A DNA stretch of 20,479 nt from Desulfobacterales bacterium (GCA_022361535.1 JAKSAU010000838.1:1-20479), one strand, 5' to 3'. Numbered from the stretch's first letter, positions 1 to 7,870 are shown. The notes: generated by a model not told the origin, from the sequence alone. Numbers and translations: made by a program.

Positions 1-330
1 ATCGTGGGCTTTCTTTAGAAATGAATCCATATCTTGAAGTGCAGCCATTGCACCGTCAATCCCATTTTCGGCAACCTGCTTGGCAGCATTATCCACAACT
101 GGTGTCAACGCCATTTCCTGGGCGAATTTCATCTCTTCTTCGAGAAAAATCGTAGTGGTCATTGCCAGGTCTTGAGAAGCTCTTGAGGCAGTCTGGAGGG
201 CAGCATCAACCAATGCCTTTGAAGCCGTATTAACTGATAAAGCCCCAACAATAAGCATGGGTATAAGGACAGCAATCAAGCCGCCTACTATCAGTTTTAC
301 ACTAATTTTGATGTCATTAATCTTTTTCAC
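1..330 (-). CDS. Membrane sensory receptor, probable methyl-accepting chemotaxis protein (N-terminus only)
   Basis: The reading frame is open from a GTG at 330 to the window edge, giving 110 codons; the rest lies outside. The product starts VKKINDIKISVKL and has one strongly hydrophobic helix at about residues 10-33, followed by a soluble helical stretch rich in Ala, Glu and Asp. Basic N-terminus, one membrane helix and a helical extracytoplasmic start is the usual beginning of a chemoreceptor or Cache-type sensor. I prefer the GTG because GGGAGG (338-343) lies 7 bases upstream of it. An in-frame ATG at 345 would add five residues. The signalling domain is not visible, so a sensor kinase or cyclase with the same N-terminal topology cannot be excluded. 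Confidence 0.6.
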   Translation of the reverse strand, partial: MKKINDIKISVKLIVGGLIAVLIPMLIVGALSVNTASKALVDAALQTASRASQDLAMTTTIFLEEEMKFAQEMALTPVVDNAAKQVAENGIDGAMAALQDMDSFLKKAHD

Positions 331-724
331 TACAATTCCTCCCATGTTTTCCTGTTTCAAATTATAAAGTGTGGGGTGCAGCAACAGCATCCATGCAGAA
401 TTTAATTCGCAAAAGCGAGTCACCCCTAAATTGTCCGCATGAATTTTTTTTGGCAATTCTCTTGTGTAGGTATCAATAACCGTACCAAACAATCAAAAAA
501 ACACTTTTTTGGTGGAACAGCATTAAGATTAAAGGAAATACGAATGAAAATCAAATAATATGTACGAAAACATACGATGAGTCGCAACTGTATTGATCCA
601 CTTTTGTCACAGGCATGATACAAGTTGAATCAATACAGTTTCAAGTTCGCAAAGAAAAGAACTCTAATTCATCAACTCAAGGCCGAAAGGAAAAATTAGA
701 ATGTAGCCTGAAACAAGTCCAGGG
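331..724. other. Intergenic region without a convincing gene
   Basis: This region separates the receptor start from the end of the HDOD gene; both are read leftward. It holds the receptor's Shine-Dalgarno and presumably its promoter; TATAAT on the minus strand near 367-372 has no good -35 partner. It also holds a 12-bp inverted repeat at 586-640. Short open frames here lack a ribosome-binding site and any family resemblance. The sequence is AT-rich around 430-580. Confidence 0.6.
586..640. repeat. Perfect 12-bp inverted repeat with 31-base spacer
   Basis: AACTGTATTGAT at 586-597 is the exact reverse complement of ATCAATACAGTT at 629-640. It lies in the noncoding gap downstream of the HDOD gene. 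Neither side has an adjacent run of T, so it is not a typical intrinsic terminator. It could be a protein-binding pair, a long-loop hairpin or a remnant of a mobile element end. Confidence 0.5.
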
Positions 725-1573
725 TTATACGATAAGCCTTGCCAGGTCAGCGGCCCGCTCAAATGCCGGCTCAATCATATCGGAGACTGTTTTTTCGTCC
801 ATGCCGTACTGGGTTACCGCCGTCTCTTTCAACTCATCCAAACCGGAATTGGATTCTTCTTCCCTTAAAATTGCTACCAGCCTTACAGGACCGAGAGCAT
901 TATGGTCGGGAACGTCAGCACCATGGTGTCCCCTTATGGCAGCGGCGACATTTTCCGGTAATCCCCATTCGGCACAGATCCATGAGGCCACCTCAGTATG
1001 ATCCCAAGGCAGTTGTTCTCTTTCTAATTTCGCCAGATCTCCGCCTTCCAGATGCCATTGTTTAAAGATCGGATCATAGTCCTCACTCCTATGACAGGCT
1101 AAAAATGGCAAGGCAAGGTCCTGTAGAAAGGCGGCGGTAAAACATTCTGACTCTTTTGCTGGACAGAGTTGACGGGCTAAATCACTTGCCAGAACAGCTC
1201 TTTTAGCAGATGTGAGCCAGAATTCTGCAGGATCATGCCATTGGCAGGATTGTTTGGGCATCCCCTTTGCCACCCCAACTCCCAGTACCAGGGATTCTAA
1301 CTGTGAAATCCCCACCAAGGCAATGGCCTGGGTCAGGTTTTCAATTTTTTTTGTTGGTGAAAAAGCAGCTGAATTGGCAATCTGAAGCAATTTCACAGAG
1401 ATACCAGGATCCAGGGCAAGGGTTTCGGCGATGGAATTAGCAGAAGAATACGGACTGCGTATCTTTTGAAGAATCTGCATCACCACTGCAGGAAAACTTG
1501 GCAGTTCGTATCCTTTAAGGATTTTCTTTAAATTTGCTTTTGGATTTGTCTTTGCTTTAAAAAATGAGAACAT
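725..1573 (-). CDS. HDOD domain protein
   Basis: This 282-residue protein is an HDOD protein, a relative of HD phosphohydrolases whose catalytic metal ligands are typically lost and which usually acts as a signalling scaffold or output module. The domain covers about residues 20-220. It opens with YELPSFPAVVMQIL, then has the helix around DPGISVKLLQIANSAAF and the closing motif HTEVASWICAEWGLP followed by HH at about 216. At the place where an HD phosphohydrolase has its HD pair, this protein has QD (FLQDLALP), in line with a non-catalytic role. There is no receiver, GGDEF or EAL domain attached. The gene lies 16 bases after the stop of the pentapeptide-channel gene on the same strand, so the two are probably co-transcribed. 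The ribosome-binding site is weak (CAGG about 11 bases before ATG), which suggests coupling to the upstream gene. Confidence 0.88.
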   Translation of the reverse strand: MFSFFKAKTNPKANLKKILKGYELPSFPAVVMQILQKIRSPYSSANSIAETLALDPGISVKLLQIANSAAFSPTKKIENLTQAIALVGISQLESLVLGVGVAKGMPKQSCQWHDPAEFWLTSAKRAVLASDLARQLCPAKESECFTAAFLQDLALPFLACHRSEDYDPIFKQWHLEGGDLAKLEREQLPWDHTEVASWICAEWGLPENVAAAIRGHHGADVPDHNALGPVRLVAILREEESNSGLDELKETAVTQYGMDEKTVSDMIEPAFERAADLARLIV

Positions 1574-1589
1574 AAATTATTAACCTGTA

Positions 1590-2681
1590 TTATTCGGCAC
1601 GCCGTGCCATTTTATTTCCTAAAATACTCAATAGGCCGCCAAGCCCCATATAACCTGTGATGGCCTGTAAAGAGACAATTATCTGCCCTGCCAGTGTTGT
1701 GGGTAATGCATCTCCATACCCCAATGTTGTCAGGGTGACAAAGCTAAAATAAATCGGGGAAAACCAAGTTTCATTTACACCAAAGTCTATAGCAACTTGG
1801 GTATAAATAGCGGCATACCCCAGCGTTGCAACAAGAAGCCAGATAAACCATCGCTTCAGACTCCGTCCACAGTCAGATGTAAACCACCAGATCCAGTAAA
1901 TAAATTTGTGGAACTTACTTTGGGTCTGAAATTCGTACAAATAGTTTTCATCTGAAATGTGGCGGCGAACCAAGTATGCCCCCCTCAGATCCATGTCCCG
2001 GACATCTGCTCCAATCCAGTCTGCCTTTTTAAAGTTCTTGATCCCTAAAAGCCTGCACCGCTGAAGATCGGCCAGGCCGAAACGGGTATGAGACACATTG
2101 CTGTGCTTCAAATCAGCATCACACAGGCAGGCACGGGTGAACACAGCATGAGACAAATCCGCTTCTGACAACCTGGCTCCAGTCAAATCCGCAGCCCTCA
2201 CATCAGCAGATTTCATAATGGACCGACTCAGTACCGCTTCGGACAGATCTGCATTTATCAGGCTTGCATGTGTTAGATCAGCACCGCCAAATCCACAGTT
2301 TTTAGCATGGCACTCATTCAAACTGGCTCCATAGAGATCTGCACCGATAAATTCACAGTCATTGAGTATCGCTTTTTCCAGACTGGCCTGCTTGAATACA
2401 GCATAGCTTAAATTGGTACCGGTCAGATCTACACGGTTCATAAGTGCAAAAGAAAAGTCATATCCGGAAAGATTGAGACCGGACAAATCCTGGTTGTTAA
2501 GGTTTATCCCCCTAAGATCGAGTTTTGGGGGACGATCCGTGCTCCCATGGCGGCATTTGGACTTAAGGGTCTCAACCATTGCTCTTCTCAAGGTACCAGA
2601 CCCGTCAGGATTTTGCTCCCGCCACCTGGCCTCCAAAGCGGCCCGCTCAGCTTCCGAATTCTGATTTTCAGTGGTTTCCAT
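1590..2681 (-). CDS. Pentapeptide-repeat protein fused to a two-TM K+ channel pore
   Basis: The 363-residue product has two parts. Residues about 50-240 are A(D/N)LXX-type pentapeptide repeats (for example DLSGLNLSG, GADLTHASL, AADLTGARLSEADL), which fold as a right-handed quadrilateral beta-helix. Residues about 270-360 form a two-helix ion channel unit: a first helix around RWFIWLLVATLGYAAIYTQV, a re-entrant pore loop with the K+ selectivity signature TLGYGD at 319-324, and a second helix ending near residue 355. It should assemble as a tetramer in the inner membrane with the repeat domain in the cytoplasm. No RCK/TrkA-N nucleotide-binding domain is present, so the repeat domain takes the position of a gating or docking module. 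The start at 2681 has a poor Shine-Dalgarno; no better one was found. It heads a unit with the HDOD gene. Confidence 0.9.
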   Translation of the reverse strand: METTENQNSEAERAALEARWREQNPDGSGTLRRAMVETLKSKCRHGSTDRPPKLDLRGINLNNQDLSGLNLSGYDFSFALMNRVDLTGTNLSYAVFKQASLEKAILNDCEFIGADLYGASLNECHAKNCGFGGADLTHASLINADLSEAVLSRSIMKSADVRAADLTGARLSEADLSHAVFTRACLCDADLKHSNVSHTRFGLADLQRCRLLGIKNFKKADWIGADVRDMDLRGAYLVRRHISDENYLYEFQTQSKFHKFIYWIWWFTSDCGRSLKRWFIWLLVATLGYAAIYTQVAIDFGVNETWFSPIYFSFVTLTTLGYGDALPTTLAGQIIVSLQAITGYMGLGGLLSILGNKMARRAE

Positions 2682-2790
2682 ACAGGTAATTTAATTCCGT
2701 ACTTTGACTGCCTTAGTTTATTCGCCCCGTTTTATACAGTATTGATCTTTCTAAGTTACCCCATGGACACCAGAAAACAAAGTGTTTTTT

Positions 2791-2821
2791 TCTTGACCCC
2801 TGGTCAAGAGCACCCTATGGT
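2791..2821 (+). promoter_or_regulatory. Candidate promoter with embedded palindrome upstream of the glyoxalase-fold gene
   Basis: TTGACC (2793-2798), a 17-base spacer and TATGGT (2816-2821) make a plausible sigma-70 promoter 40 bases before the start of the VOC gene. The -35 box is part of a perfect inverted repeat with 8-base arms, TCTTGACC (2791-2798) and GGTCAAGA (2802-2809), separated by three bases. A repressor bound there would cover the -35 box. This is inferred from sequence pattern only. Confidence 0.45.
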
Positions 2822-2861
2822 TAATAATATAATTTTAATAAGACATCTTAGGACATCAATC

Positions 2862-3230
2862 ATGAAATTCACCATAGACCATTTTAATATTAATGTGTTA
2901 GATCTTGAAAAAAGCCTTACATTTTATGAAAAAGCCCTTGGCCTGACCGAGCAAAGAAGAAAAACGGCTGATGACGGCAGCTATATCATTGTATTCTTAA
3001 CGGATAACGCTTCTGCAAACAAGCTTGAGCTGACCTGGCTCAAATCCCAGGAAAAACCATATGACTTGGGGGATGAAGAGTTCCACATTGCCTTTAAAAC
3101 AGATGACTTTGATGCGGCCCATGCCCTGCACAAGCAAATGGGATGCATTTGCTACGAAAATAAAGACATGGGGATATATTTTATCAATGATCCGGACGGG
3201 TACTGGCTGGAAGTTGTACCTGTCAGATAG
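2862..3230 (+). CDS. Glyoxalase/VOC superfamily metalloprotein (lactoylglutathione lyase-like)
   Basis: This 122-residue single-domain protein has the beta-alpha-beta-beta-beta repeat pattern of glyoxalase I. The four expected metal ligands are all present: H7 (DHFNINV), E56 (LELTW), H75 (EFHIAF) and E117 (YWLEVV). The YFINDPDGYWLE ending is typical of glyoxalase I, which isomerises a methylglyoxal-glutathione hemithioacetal. However, many VOC proteins with these ligands act on other substrates, and I see no glutathione-related gene nearby. I chose ATG 2862 because AGGA precedes it by 8 bases and family homology begins right there; the frame is open further upstream but without recognisable protein. 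It lies 47 bases before the FIST gene on the same strand and is probably in its operon. Confidence 0.85.
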   Translation: MKFTIDHFNINVLDLEKSLTFYEKALGLTEQRRKTADDGSYIIVFLTDNASANKLELTWLKSQEKPYDLGDEEFHIAFKTDDFDAAHALHKQMGCICYENKDMGIYFINDPDGYWLEVVPVR

Positions 3231-3277
3231 CGGCTCTTAAAAACGCACCGGAAAATCTCTAAACCGGATATAAAAGT

Positions 3278-4525
3278 ATGGAAATCATCCTTGATGAAGG
3301 AACCGGTTTTACCGGACTGGAACAGAATGTTGCAACCCTTGTAGACAAAGGGTTTAAAACCATTATGCTTTTCCATGCCGAGGGAGGTATTGATAAGGAT
3401 CCGGCATACAAAACCAAATGCGATGCCCTCCTTGAAAAAGCAAGTAAAAACGGGGTTCAGATATTCGGTGGCATTTTTCCAGGTATTATGACTGATGGTA
3501 AACTCATGGGCAAGGGCAGTATCATAGCCGGCATGCACTGCCGTACCCATGTGGTTACACTTGAACAGCTTGGCACCGACAACCTTGGCGCTCTCCTTGA
3601 AAAAAAGATTCCGCCCTTGCGCAATGATGATGACAGCCTTTCATTTAAAACCCTTTTCGTGTTTGGCGACGGTTTTGGTGAATCAAATCTGAATCTGATC
3701 AACGGATTAAATCATGTCTTAAAAAATTACCCGTTGAAGGTTCTTGGCGGACTTACGGGCAGAAACAGCCTCAAAGCAAGCCACTACAATATTTTCACCC
3801 CCACAAAAGCGATTCAAAACGGGGCTGTTCTCGCCTTCACGGACCTTGAGAGCGGCATCGGTGTCAACCATGGCTGGACACCGCTACAGGATTCGGAATG
3901 CACTATTACAGATACAAACCATTGCTACGTAGAAACCATCAATAATAAGCCTGCTCTTGAGTTCTACCTGGATATGATCTGCAAAATTGATCCTGTCATC
4001 AACAGAAAAAAGAAGGAACTCATGTCCGGGGATGCAGATCTGATTTTCAAAGAAGTGGCCATAAAATATCCATTGGGGTTAATTAGAAAACTTAAGGATG
4101 GAAACCTGGTCATTGACCGCACACCGGTTTCCGTAGGCGCTGATAAATCCTTGCAGTTTTCGGCAGAAATTCCTAAAGGCACCCAGGCTTGTATTCTTAA
4201 CCTGACCGGAAAGTCTTCCCAGGCCAAATGCCTTAATATCAGGAGGGCAGCCCAGACAGCCTATCTTGAAAGCTTACAGTATTTTCCTACTCACATCGAA
4301 GATTCCAGGGTAATTATCATGGACTGTTTTGGCCGCAAACAGATGGTGGATAATTTAGGCTATGATTATGAAGCCATTGAATTCGATATAATTGCCGGGG
4401 ATCAAAAGGATAAGGCGCATTCACCAATAGGGGTTTTAACCTTTGGTGAAATTTCCAGCCTTGAACCGGGAGTGGTTGAACTGCATAATAAAACGGCTGT
4501 AGTTGCAACCGTAGAGGACAATTAA
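3278..4525 (+). CDS. FIST domain sensor protein (FIST_N-FIST_C)
   Basis: The 415-residue protein has no membrane segment or signal peptide. The first half matches FIST_N, with alternating hydrophobic strands and the pattern GGLTGRN near residue 160. The second half matches FIST_C, with VETINNKPALEFYLD (about 214-228) and PIGVLTFGEISS (about 388-399) as its hallmarks. FIST domains are regarded as small-ligand sensors, possibly for amino acids, and are found beside or fused to signalling enzymes. Here the gene ends 2 bases before the start of a class III cyclase gene, so the two should be translated together; the simplest reading is a cytoplasmic ligand sensor that controls that cyclase. The ribosome-binding site is weak (CGGA about 9 bases upstream of ATG). 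The true ligand is unknown. Confidence 0.88.
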   Translation: MEIILDEGTGFTGLEQNVATLVDKGFKTIMLFHAEGGIDKDPAYKTKCDALLEKASKNGVQIFGGIFPGIMTDGKLMGKGSIIAGMHCRTHVVTLEQLGTDNLGALLEKKIPPLRNDDDSLSFKTLFVFGDGFGESNLNLINGLNHVLKNYPLKVLGGLTGRNSLKASHYNIFTPTKAIQNGAVLAFTDLESGIGVNHGWTPLQDSECTITDTNHCYVETINNKPALEFYLDMICKIDPVINRKKKELMSGDADLIFKEVAIKYPLGLIRKLKDGNLVIDRTPVSVGADKSLQFSAEIPKGTQACILNLTGKSSQAKCLNIRRAAQTAYLESLQYFPTHIEDSRVIIMDCFGRKQMVDNLGYDYEAIEFDIIAGDQKDKAHSPIGVLTFGEISSLEPGVVELHNKTAVVATVEDN

Positions 4526-4527
4526 CC

Positions 4528-6129
4528 ATGCCTCCGGGAAGACCTTCCCCAAAGGCTTTATCCGGTTTTTATATTGTTGCTGCAGGTGCTACGTTTATGG
4601 CCATGCTGGTCATCATGGTCATGAATATATCCACACCGTTTGAATTCTCTAGGGACAGGATCAACGAGCTTTTGAGCCATGGTTGGAAATATACTGTGGC
4701 ATACAGATTCGGCCTTCTTTTACTTGTCACAAGTATCGCCGCGATTCCTTTGCTATGGACTTTAAAAAATGTGCTTAAGCCGATTCGTATATGCTTGACC
4801 CTTCCACCAAGCCAGAACGATCTCGTATTACTTGAAAAGGCAAGACAACGCCTTATCAACCTACCTTTTATCATGGTACCCGTTAATCTAGGACTTTGGG
4901 CAGTAATTCCAAGCGTTTTATTTTTTGCCCTTTTTTATACTAACATGATGGATTTCAGTACAGCCATGACCTTTGGCATCCGGTCTGTCATGGTAGGGAT
5001 GATGTCTTCGGCAATTCTGTTTTTTAACCTGGAAGCCCATGCCCGGCGTACCCTTGTGCCCTATTTTTTTTCAAGCGGCAGGCTTACCGAAGTAGATCGC
5101 ACCCAACGAATACCCATTAAACGTCGCATCCGCGCCTTTTACAGGTTAGGGAGCCTGATTCCTTTAATCCATATTGTACTCACTCTTTTTGTGCTGTATC
5201 TCCAGGTTGATGACAATCCCATGTCTACCAGGGAATATGCCCGGTCCGTACTTTTCTTTTCTCTCGTGGTGTTGAGCATTTTCTTTTTAGGCTCCGGGGT
5301 CCTAACTCAGTTGATTACCCGCTCCATTTCAGATCCGGTCAATGACATGTTATTTGCCGTTAATACGGTGAAAAAGGGCGACTACAGCGTCCGTACCCAA
5401 GTCGTGTCTAATGATGAAATAGGCGTTCTTGGAGATGCATTTAACCAGGCAATACAAGGACTTGAAGAAAGAAAACAGCTTAGGGACGCATTTGGCCGGT
5501 ACGTGGATCCAAGAATCCGGGATGAAATTTTATCCGGGCGTATCCCATTGGACGGAGAGTATAAATCAGTCACTGTGATGTTTGCAGATCTAAGAAATTT
5601 CACCCCCCTGACTGCCACCCACGACCCGAAATCCGTGGTTAAGCTGCTCAATGCATATTTCAAAACCATGGAAGCGGCCATCACTTCAAACAAAGGATTG
5701 ATTCTTCAGTTTTTAGGAGATGAGATTTATGCGGTTTTTGGGGCTCCCGTCAGTGATGATCTTCACCCGTCCCATGCCGTAAATGCTGCCTTTGATATGG
5801 AAAAACGCCTGGCAGACCTTAACCGAGAGCTTGAATCAAAGGGATTGCCGCAACTTTCTCATGGTATCGGCATTCATACAGGTAGGGTTTTGGCGGCCAA
5901 TATCGGCAGCCCGGACCGTCTGTCCTATCTTCTAGTGGGCGATACGGTCAACCTGGCGGCCCGCCTCCAGAAAAAGACCCGGGATATTAATGTTAATATG
6001 ATTATTTCAAATCACACGCTGGCACGCATCGATGATAAACCAGAAGCCCTCGGACTAATTGCACACCCTGCCCCTGTAAAGGTCAAGGGGCTTGATGAAC
6101 CTGTAGATATCTTTACGTCTATGACCTAA
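4528..6129 (+). CDS. Membrane class III adenylate/guanylate cyclase with HAMP domain
   Basis: The 533-residue protein has six predicted membrane helices (about residues 10-32, 56-79, 113-140, 147-168, 205-227 and 238-263), a HAMP linker (about 264-320) and a C-terminal cyclase homology domain (about 345-530). The two metal-binding aspartates are D354 (FADLRNFT) and D398 (LGDE). The transition-state pair is N475 and R479 in GDTVNLAARL. It should therefore form an active homodimer that makes a cyclic nucleotide. The purine-selecting positions are atypical: Q394 where adenylate cyclases have Lys, and L468 where they have Asp or Thr. Product identity (cAMP or cGMP) is therefore uncertain. It follows the FIST gene by 2 bases and shares its last 4 bases with the end of the convergent FAD oxidoreductase gene. 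Confidence 0.92.
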   Translation: MPPGRPSPKALSGFYIVAAGATFMAMLVIMVMNISTPFEFSRDRINELLSHGWKYTVAYRFGLLLLVTSIAAIPLLWTLKNVLKPIRICLTLPPSQNDLVLLEKARQRLINLPFIMVPVNLGLWAVIPSVLFFALFYTNMMDFSTAMTFGIRSVMVGMMSSAILFFNLEAHARRTLVPYFFSSGRLTEVDRTQRIPIKRRIRAFYRLGSLIPLIHIVLTLFVLYLQVDDNPMSTREYARSVLFFSLVVLSIFFLGSGVLTQLITRSISDPVNDMLFAVNTVKKGDYSVRTQVVSNDEIGVLGDAFNQAIQGLEERKQLRDAFGRYVDPRIRDEILSGRIPLDGEYKSVTVMFADLRNFTPLTATHDPKSVVKLLNAYFKTMEAAITSNKGLILQFLGDEIYAVFGAPVSDDLHPSHAVNAAFDMEKRLADLNRELESKGLPQLSHGIGIHTGRVLAANIGSPDRLSYLLVGDTVNLAARLQKKTRDINVNMIISNHTLARIDDKPEALGLIAHPAPVKVKGLDEPVDIFTSMT

Positions 6130-7415
6130 AAAATAGGGGTTCTGCGCTGGGCAAAATGGTACAGCCTGGAACCAGCTTCGTAAAATAATCCGCGCAGATT
6201 CCTGAAACTCACAGGCTTTATAGGCGATACAGGTAAAGGAATATCAGCTGTACTGCCGCCGGTCATGTATTTTGCCAGAAGTTTGCCAAACACTGTGCCA
6301 GGTCCGATTCCCCTGCCGTTGTAGCATGTCACCATGGCCATATCATCATCCATAACATGAAACCTTGGGATGTGGTTGGTGGTCATGGCAATCCTGCCAT
6401 ACCAGCCATATTCCAAATCAACATCGCCAACCTGGGGAAAAACCTTGTTAAGCGTACGTTTTGTCCAGGCTTGGTTTAAGTCCCAGGCAAACCCATCTAC
6501 ATTCCCGACACTGCCGACAATCAATCGGCCAGCCTCATCCAACCGGAAGGAAGAAAGAATTAAATTGGTATCCCAGGCCCCGTTTTTCCCGGGCAAAACG
6601 GTTTCCAAGACAGACGGATCCAAAGGCTTTGTTGCAAATTGGAAATAGTTAAACGGAACAAGGTTTTTAATCTGATCTTTAAATATTTGCTCGGGATATC
6701 CGTGTACTGCAACAATGACTTTTTTGGCTTTTACCTGACCTCCAGGTGTTTTCAGTGTGTATCCTTCATCCTTTTTATCTAAATCGATCACAGGAGAATG
6801 GGCATAAATATCAGCCCCCTCTTTTAGTGCAGCATTGGCAAGACCAAACGCATAGGCTAACGGATGCAAGGTGCCGGCCCGCTTATCAAGAAGGGCACCA
6901 CGATATGCGTTTGTTCCAAGCAGCTGGGCAGCTTCATCTTTTTTCAGCAGCCTGACAGGGGCACCAAGCTTCTGCCATTGCCGTTCACGTTCCTGAAGGG
7001 CTTTGTAACCGGCACCGGAGTCCGCACAGTGAAGGGTGCCGTTCCGCCAGGGTTCACATGGGATATCATATGTTTCGATCAATTTGAACACCAGGTCAGG
7101 TGAAGCGCCTAGAATACGGATCAGACTTTCACCATGGTCCTGGCCTACAAGGGAAATGACATCTTCAGGCATGAGCCATAGACCGGCATTGACCAATCCG
7201 ACATTGCGGCCTGCACCACCGTATCCTATATCATTTGCTTCGAGTACGACGCAGGAATGCCCTTCTAAGGCCAAATGTAGGGCTGCCGACAACCCGGTAT
7301 ATCCGCCGCCGATAATGGCGACGTCTGTTTGCACTTCCCCATCAAGGGTATTTAATTCAGGTTTTCCTTTGGCTGTAGCCGCCCAAAGTCCGTGAGATAT
7401 TTTTGAATACGTCAT
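6126..7415 (-). CDS. FAD-dependent oxidoreductase of the DAO family, PuuB/OrdL-like
   Basis: This is a 429-residue protein from the ATG at 7415, preceded by AGGAGG (7420-7425); an ATG at 7484 lies upstream of that site and within the promoter, so it is rejected. Residues about 30-60 form the FAD-binding Rossmann fold, with VAIIGGGYTGLSAALHLA and an acidic end VVLEAN. The motif GYGGAGRNVGLVNAGLW follows, as in gamma-glutamylputrescine oxidase and related flavin amine oxidases, and the C-terminal GRGIGPGTVFGK is the second flavin-contact segment. Such enzymes oxidise amines or amino acids to imines. The substrate here is unknown; no polyamine gene is adjacent. It is cytoplasmic and transcribed alone, and its promoter contains the palindrome TTGGTATACCAA, a GntR-type site also found in near copy upstream of the GntR gene at 14749. 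Its end overlaps the cyclase stop by 4 bases. Confidence 0.87.
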   Translation of the reverse strand: MTYSKISHGLWAATAKGKPELNTLDGEVQTDVAIIGGGYTGLSAALHLALEGHSCVVLEANDIGYGGAGRNVGLVNAGLWLMPEDVISLVGQDHGESLIRILGASPDLVFKLIETYDIPCEPWRNGTLHCADSGAGYKALQERERQWQKLGAPVRLLKKDEAAQLLGTNAYRGALLDKRAGTLHPLAYAFGLANAALKEGADIYAHSPVIDLDKKDEGYTLKTPGGQVKAKKVIVAVHGYPEQIFKDQIKNLVPFNYFQFATKPLDPSVLETVLPGKNGAWDTNLILSSFRLDEAGRLIVGSVGNVDGFAWDLNQAWTKRTLNKVFPQVGDVDLEYGWYGRIAMTTNHIPRFHVMDDDMAMVTCYNGRGIGPGTVFGKLLAKYMTGGSTADIPLPVSPIKPVSFRNLRGLFYEAGSRLYHFAQRRTPIF

Positions 7416-7455
7416 CTGGCCTCCTGGTCTCCGAGTATCTATTGTTGATGTTTTA

Positions 7456-7484
7456 TTGGTATACCAAAGAAATTTTAATGTCAA
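7456..7484 (-). promoter_or_regulatory. Promoter and 12-bp palindromic operator of the FAD oxidoreductase
   Basis: TTGGTATACCAA at 7456-7467 is a perfect palindrome, the form bound by FadR/FCD-type GntR regulators. On the minus strand, TTGACA (7484-7479) stands 15 bases before TATACC (7463-7458), so the palindrome would coincide with the -10 box and binding would block transcription. The spacer is slightly short for sigma-70, so the exact -10 is uncertain. Confidence 0.6.
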
Positions 7485-7718
7485 GGGATCATCTAAGACA
7501 TGAAGGTGTCGTATTTAGGTTTGGCACACAGGCATCTTTGCCACAGGGCATAACAGCAGGCGTAATTTTAAAAGGTATAGCAGCCGATATTTCAGGATAA
7601 ACAGGTCGGGGCTTGGTCTCTGATTATCCTTGTTAACGCATAAGCTGCTGCACAAAGACGAATTATGTTTTTTGTGATTTACACCGGATTGAAGTTTGGA
7701 TATGCTGCCATATTGCAA

Positions 7719-7748
7719 TTGACAAATCCGGCACCTAAGTTTTATTAT
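7719..7748 (+). promoter_or_regulatory. Candidate sigma-70 promoter of the RND efflux operon
   Basis: TTGACA (7719-7724), an 18-base spacer and TATTAT (7743-7748) form a good promoter about 120 bases upstream of the adaptor start at 7871. No operator-like palindrome is evident directly over it. The leader of roughly 115 bases has no riboswitch that I recognise. Confidence 0.5.
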
Positions 7749-7870
7749 CCGGTCCTTTTAAAATGGGTGCTGTTTTTACAAGCAGACCGTATCAAGCTTG
7801 TCTATATTACGGGTTCAAGACAACTAAATGTGTCATGCGACCCGGTTCACAAAAGGAGTAAGCACCAGAA

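Larger units (their letters stand above)
7416..7870. other. Divergent intergenic region between the FAD oxidoreductase and the efflux operon
   Basis: This gap of about 455 bases holds the leftward promoter and operator of the FAD oxidoreductase (7456-7484) and a rightward promoter for the efflux genes (7719-7748). About 230 bases lie between them in which I see no gene. Short open frames on both strands lack ribosome-binding sites and family features. Confidence 0.6.

Noticed and set aside
426..623. 65-codon open frame on the minus strand in the first gap
   Set aside because: No ribosome-binding site, odd composition and no family resemblance; it overlaps the inverted repeat region.
645..724. 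Weak CCTG/CAGG hairpin followed by TTTTT as an HDOD terminator
   Set aside because: The stem is only 4 bp and the T-run is about 15 bases away; too weak to call.
2547..2861. N-terminal extension of the glyoxalase-fold protein
   Set aside because: The extension overlaps the 5' end of the opposing pentapeptide gene and a promoter; homology and a ribosome-binding site begin at 2862.
7416..7484. Longer N-terminus for the FAD oxidoreductase from ATG 7484
   Set aside because: The extra residues are not family-like, the region contains the promoter and palindrome, and ATG 7415 has a full AGGAGG.
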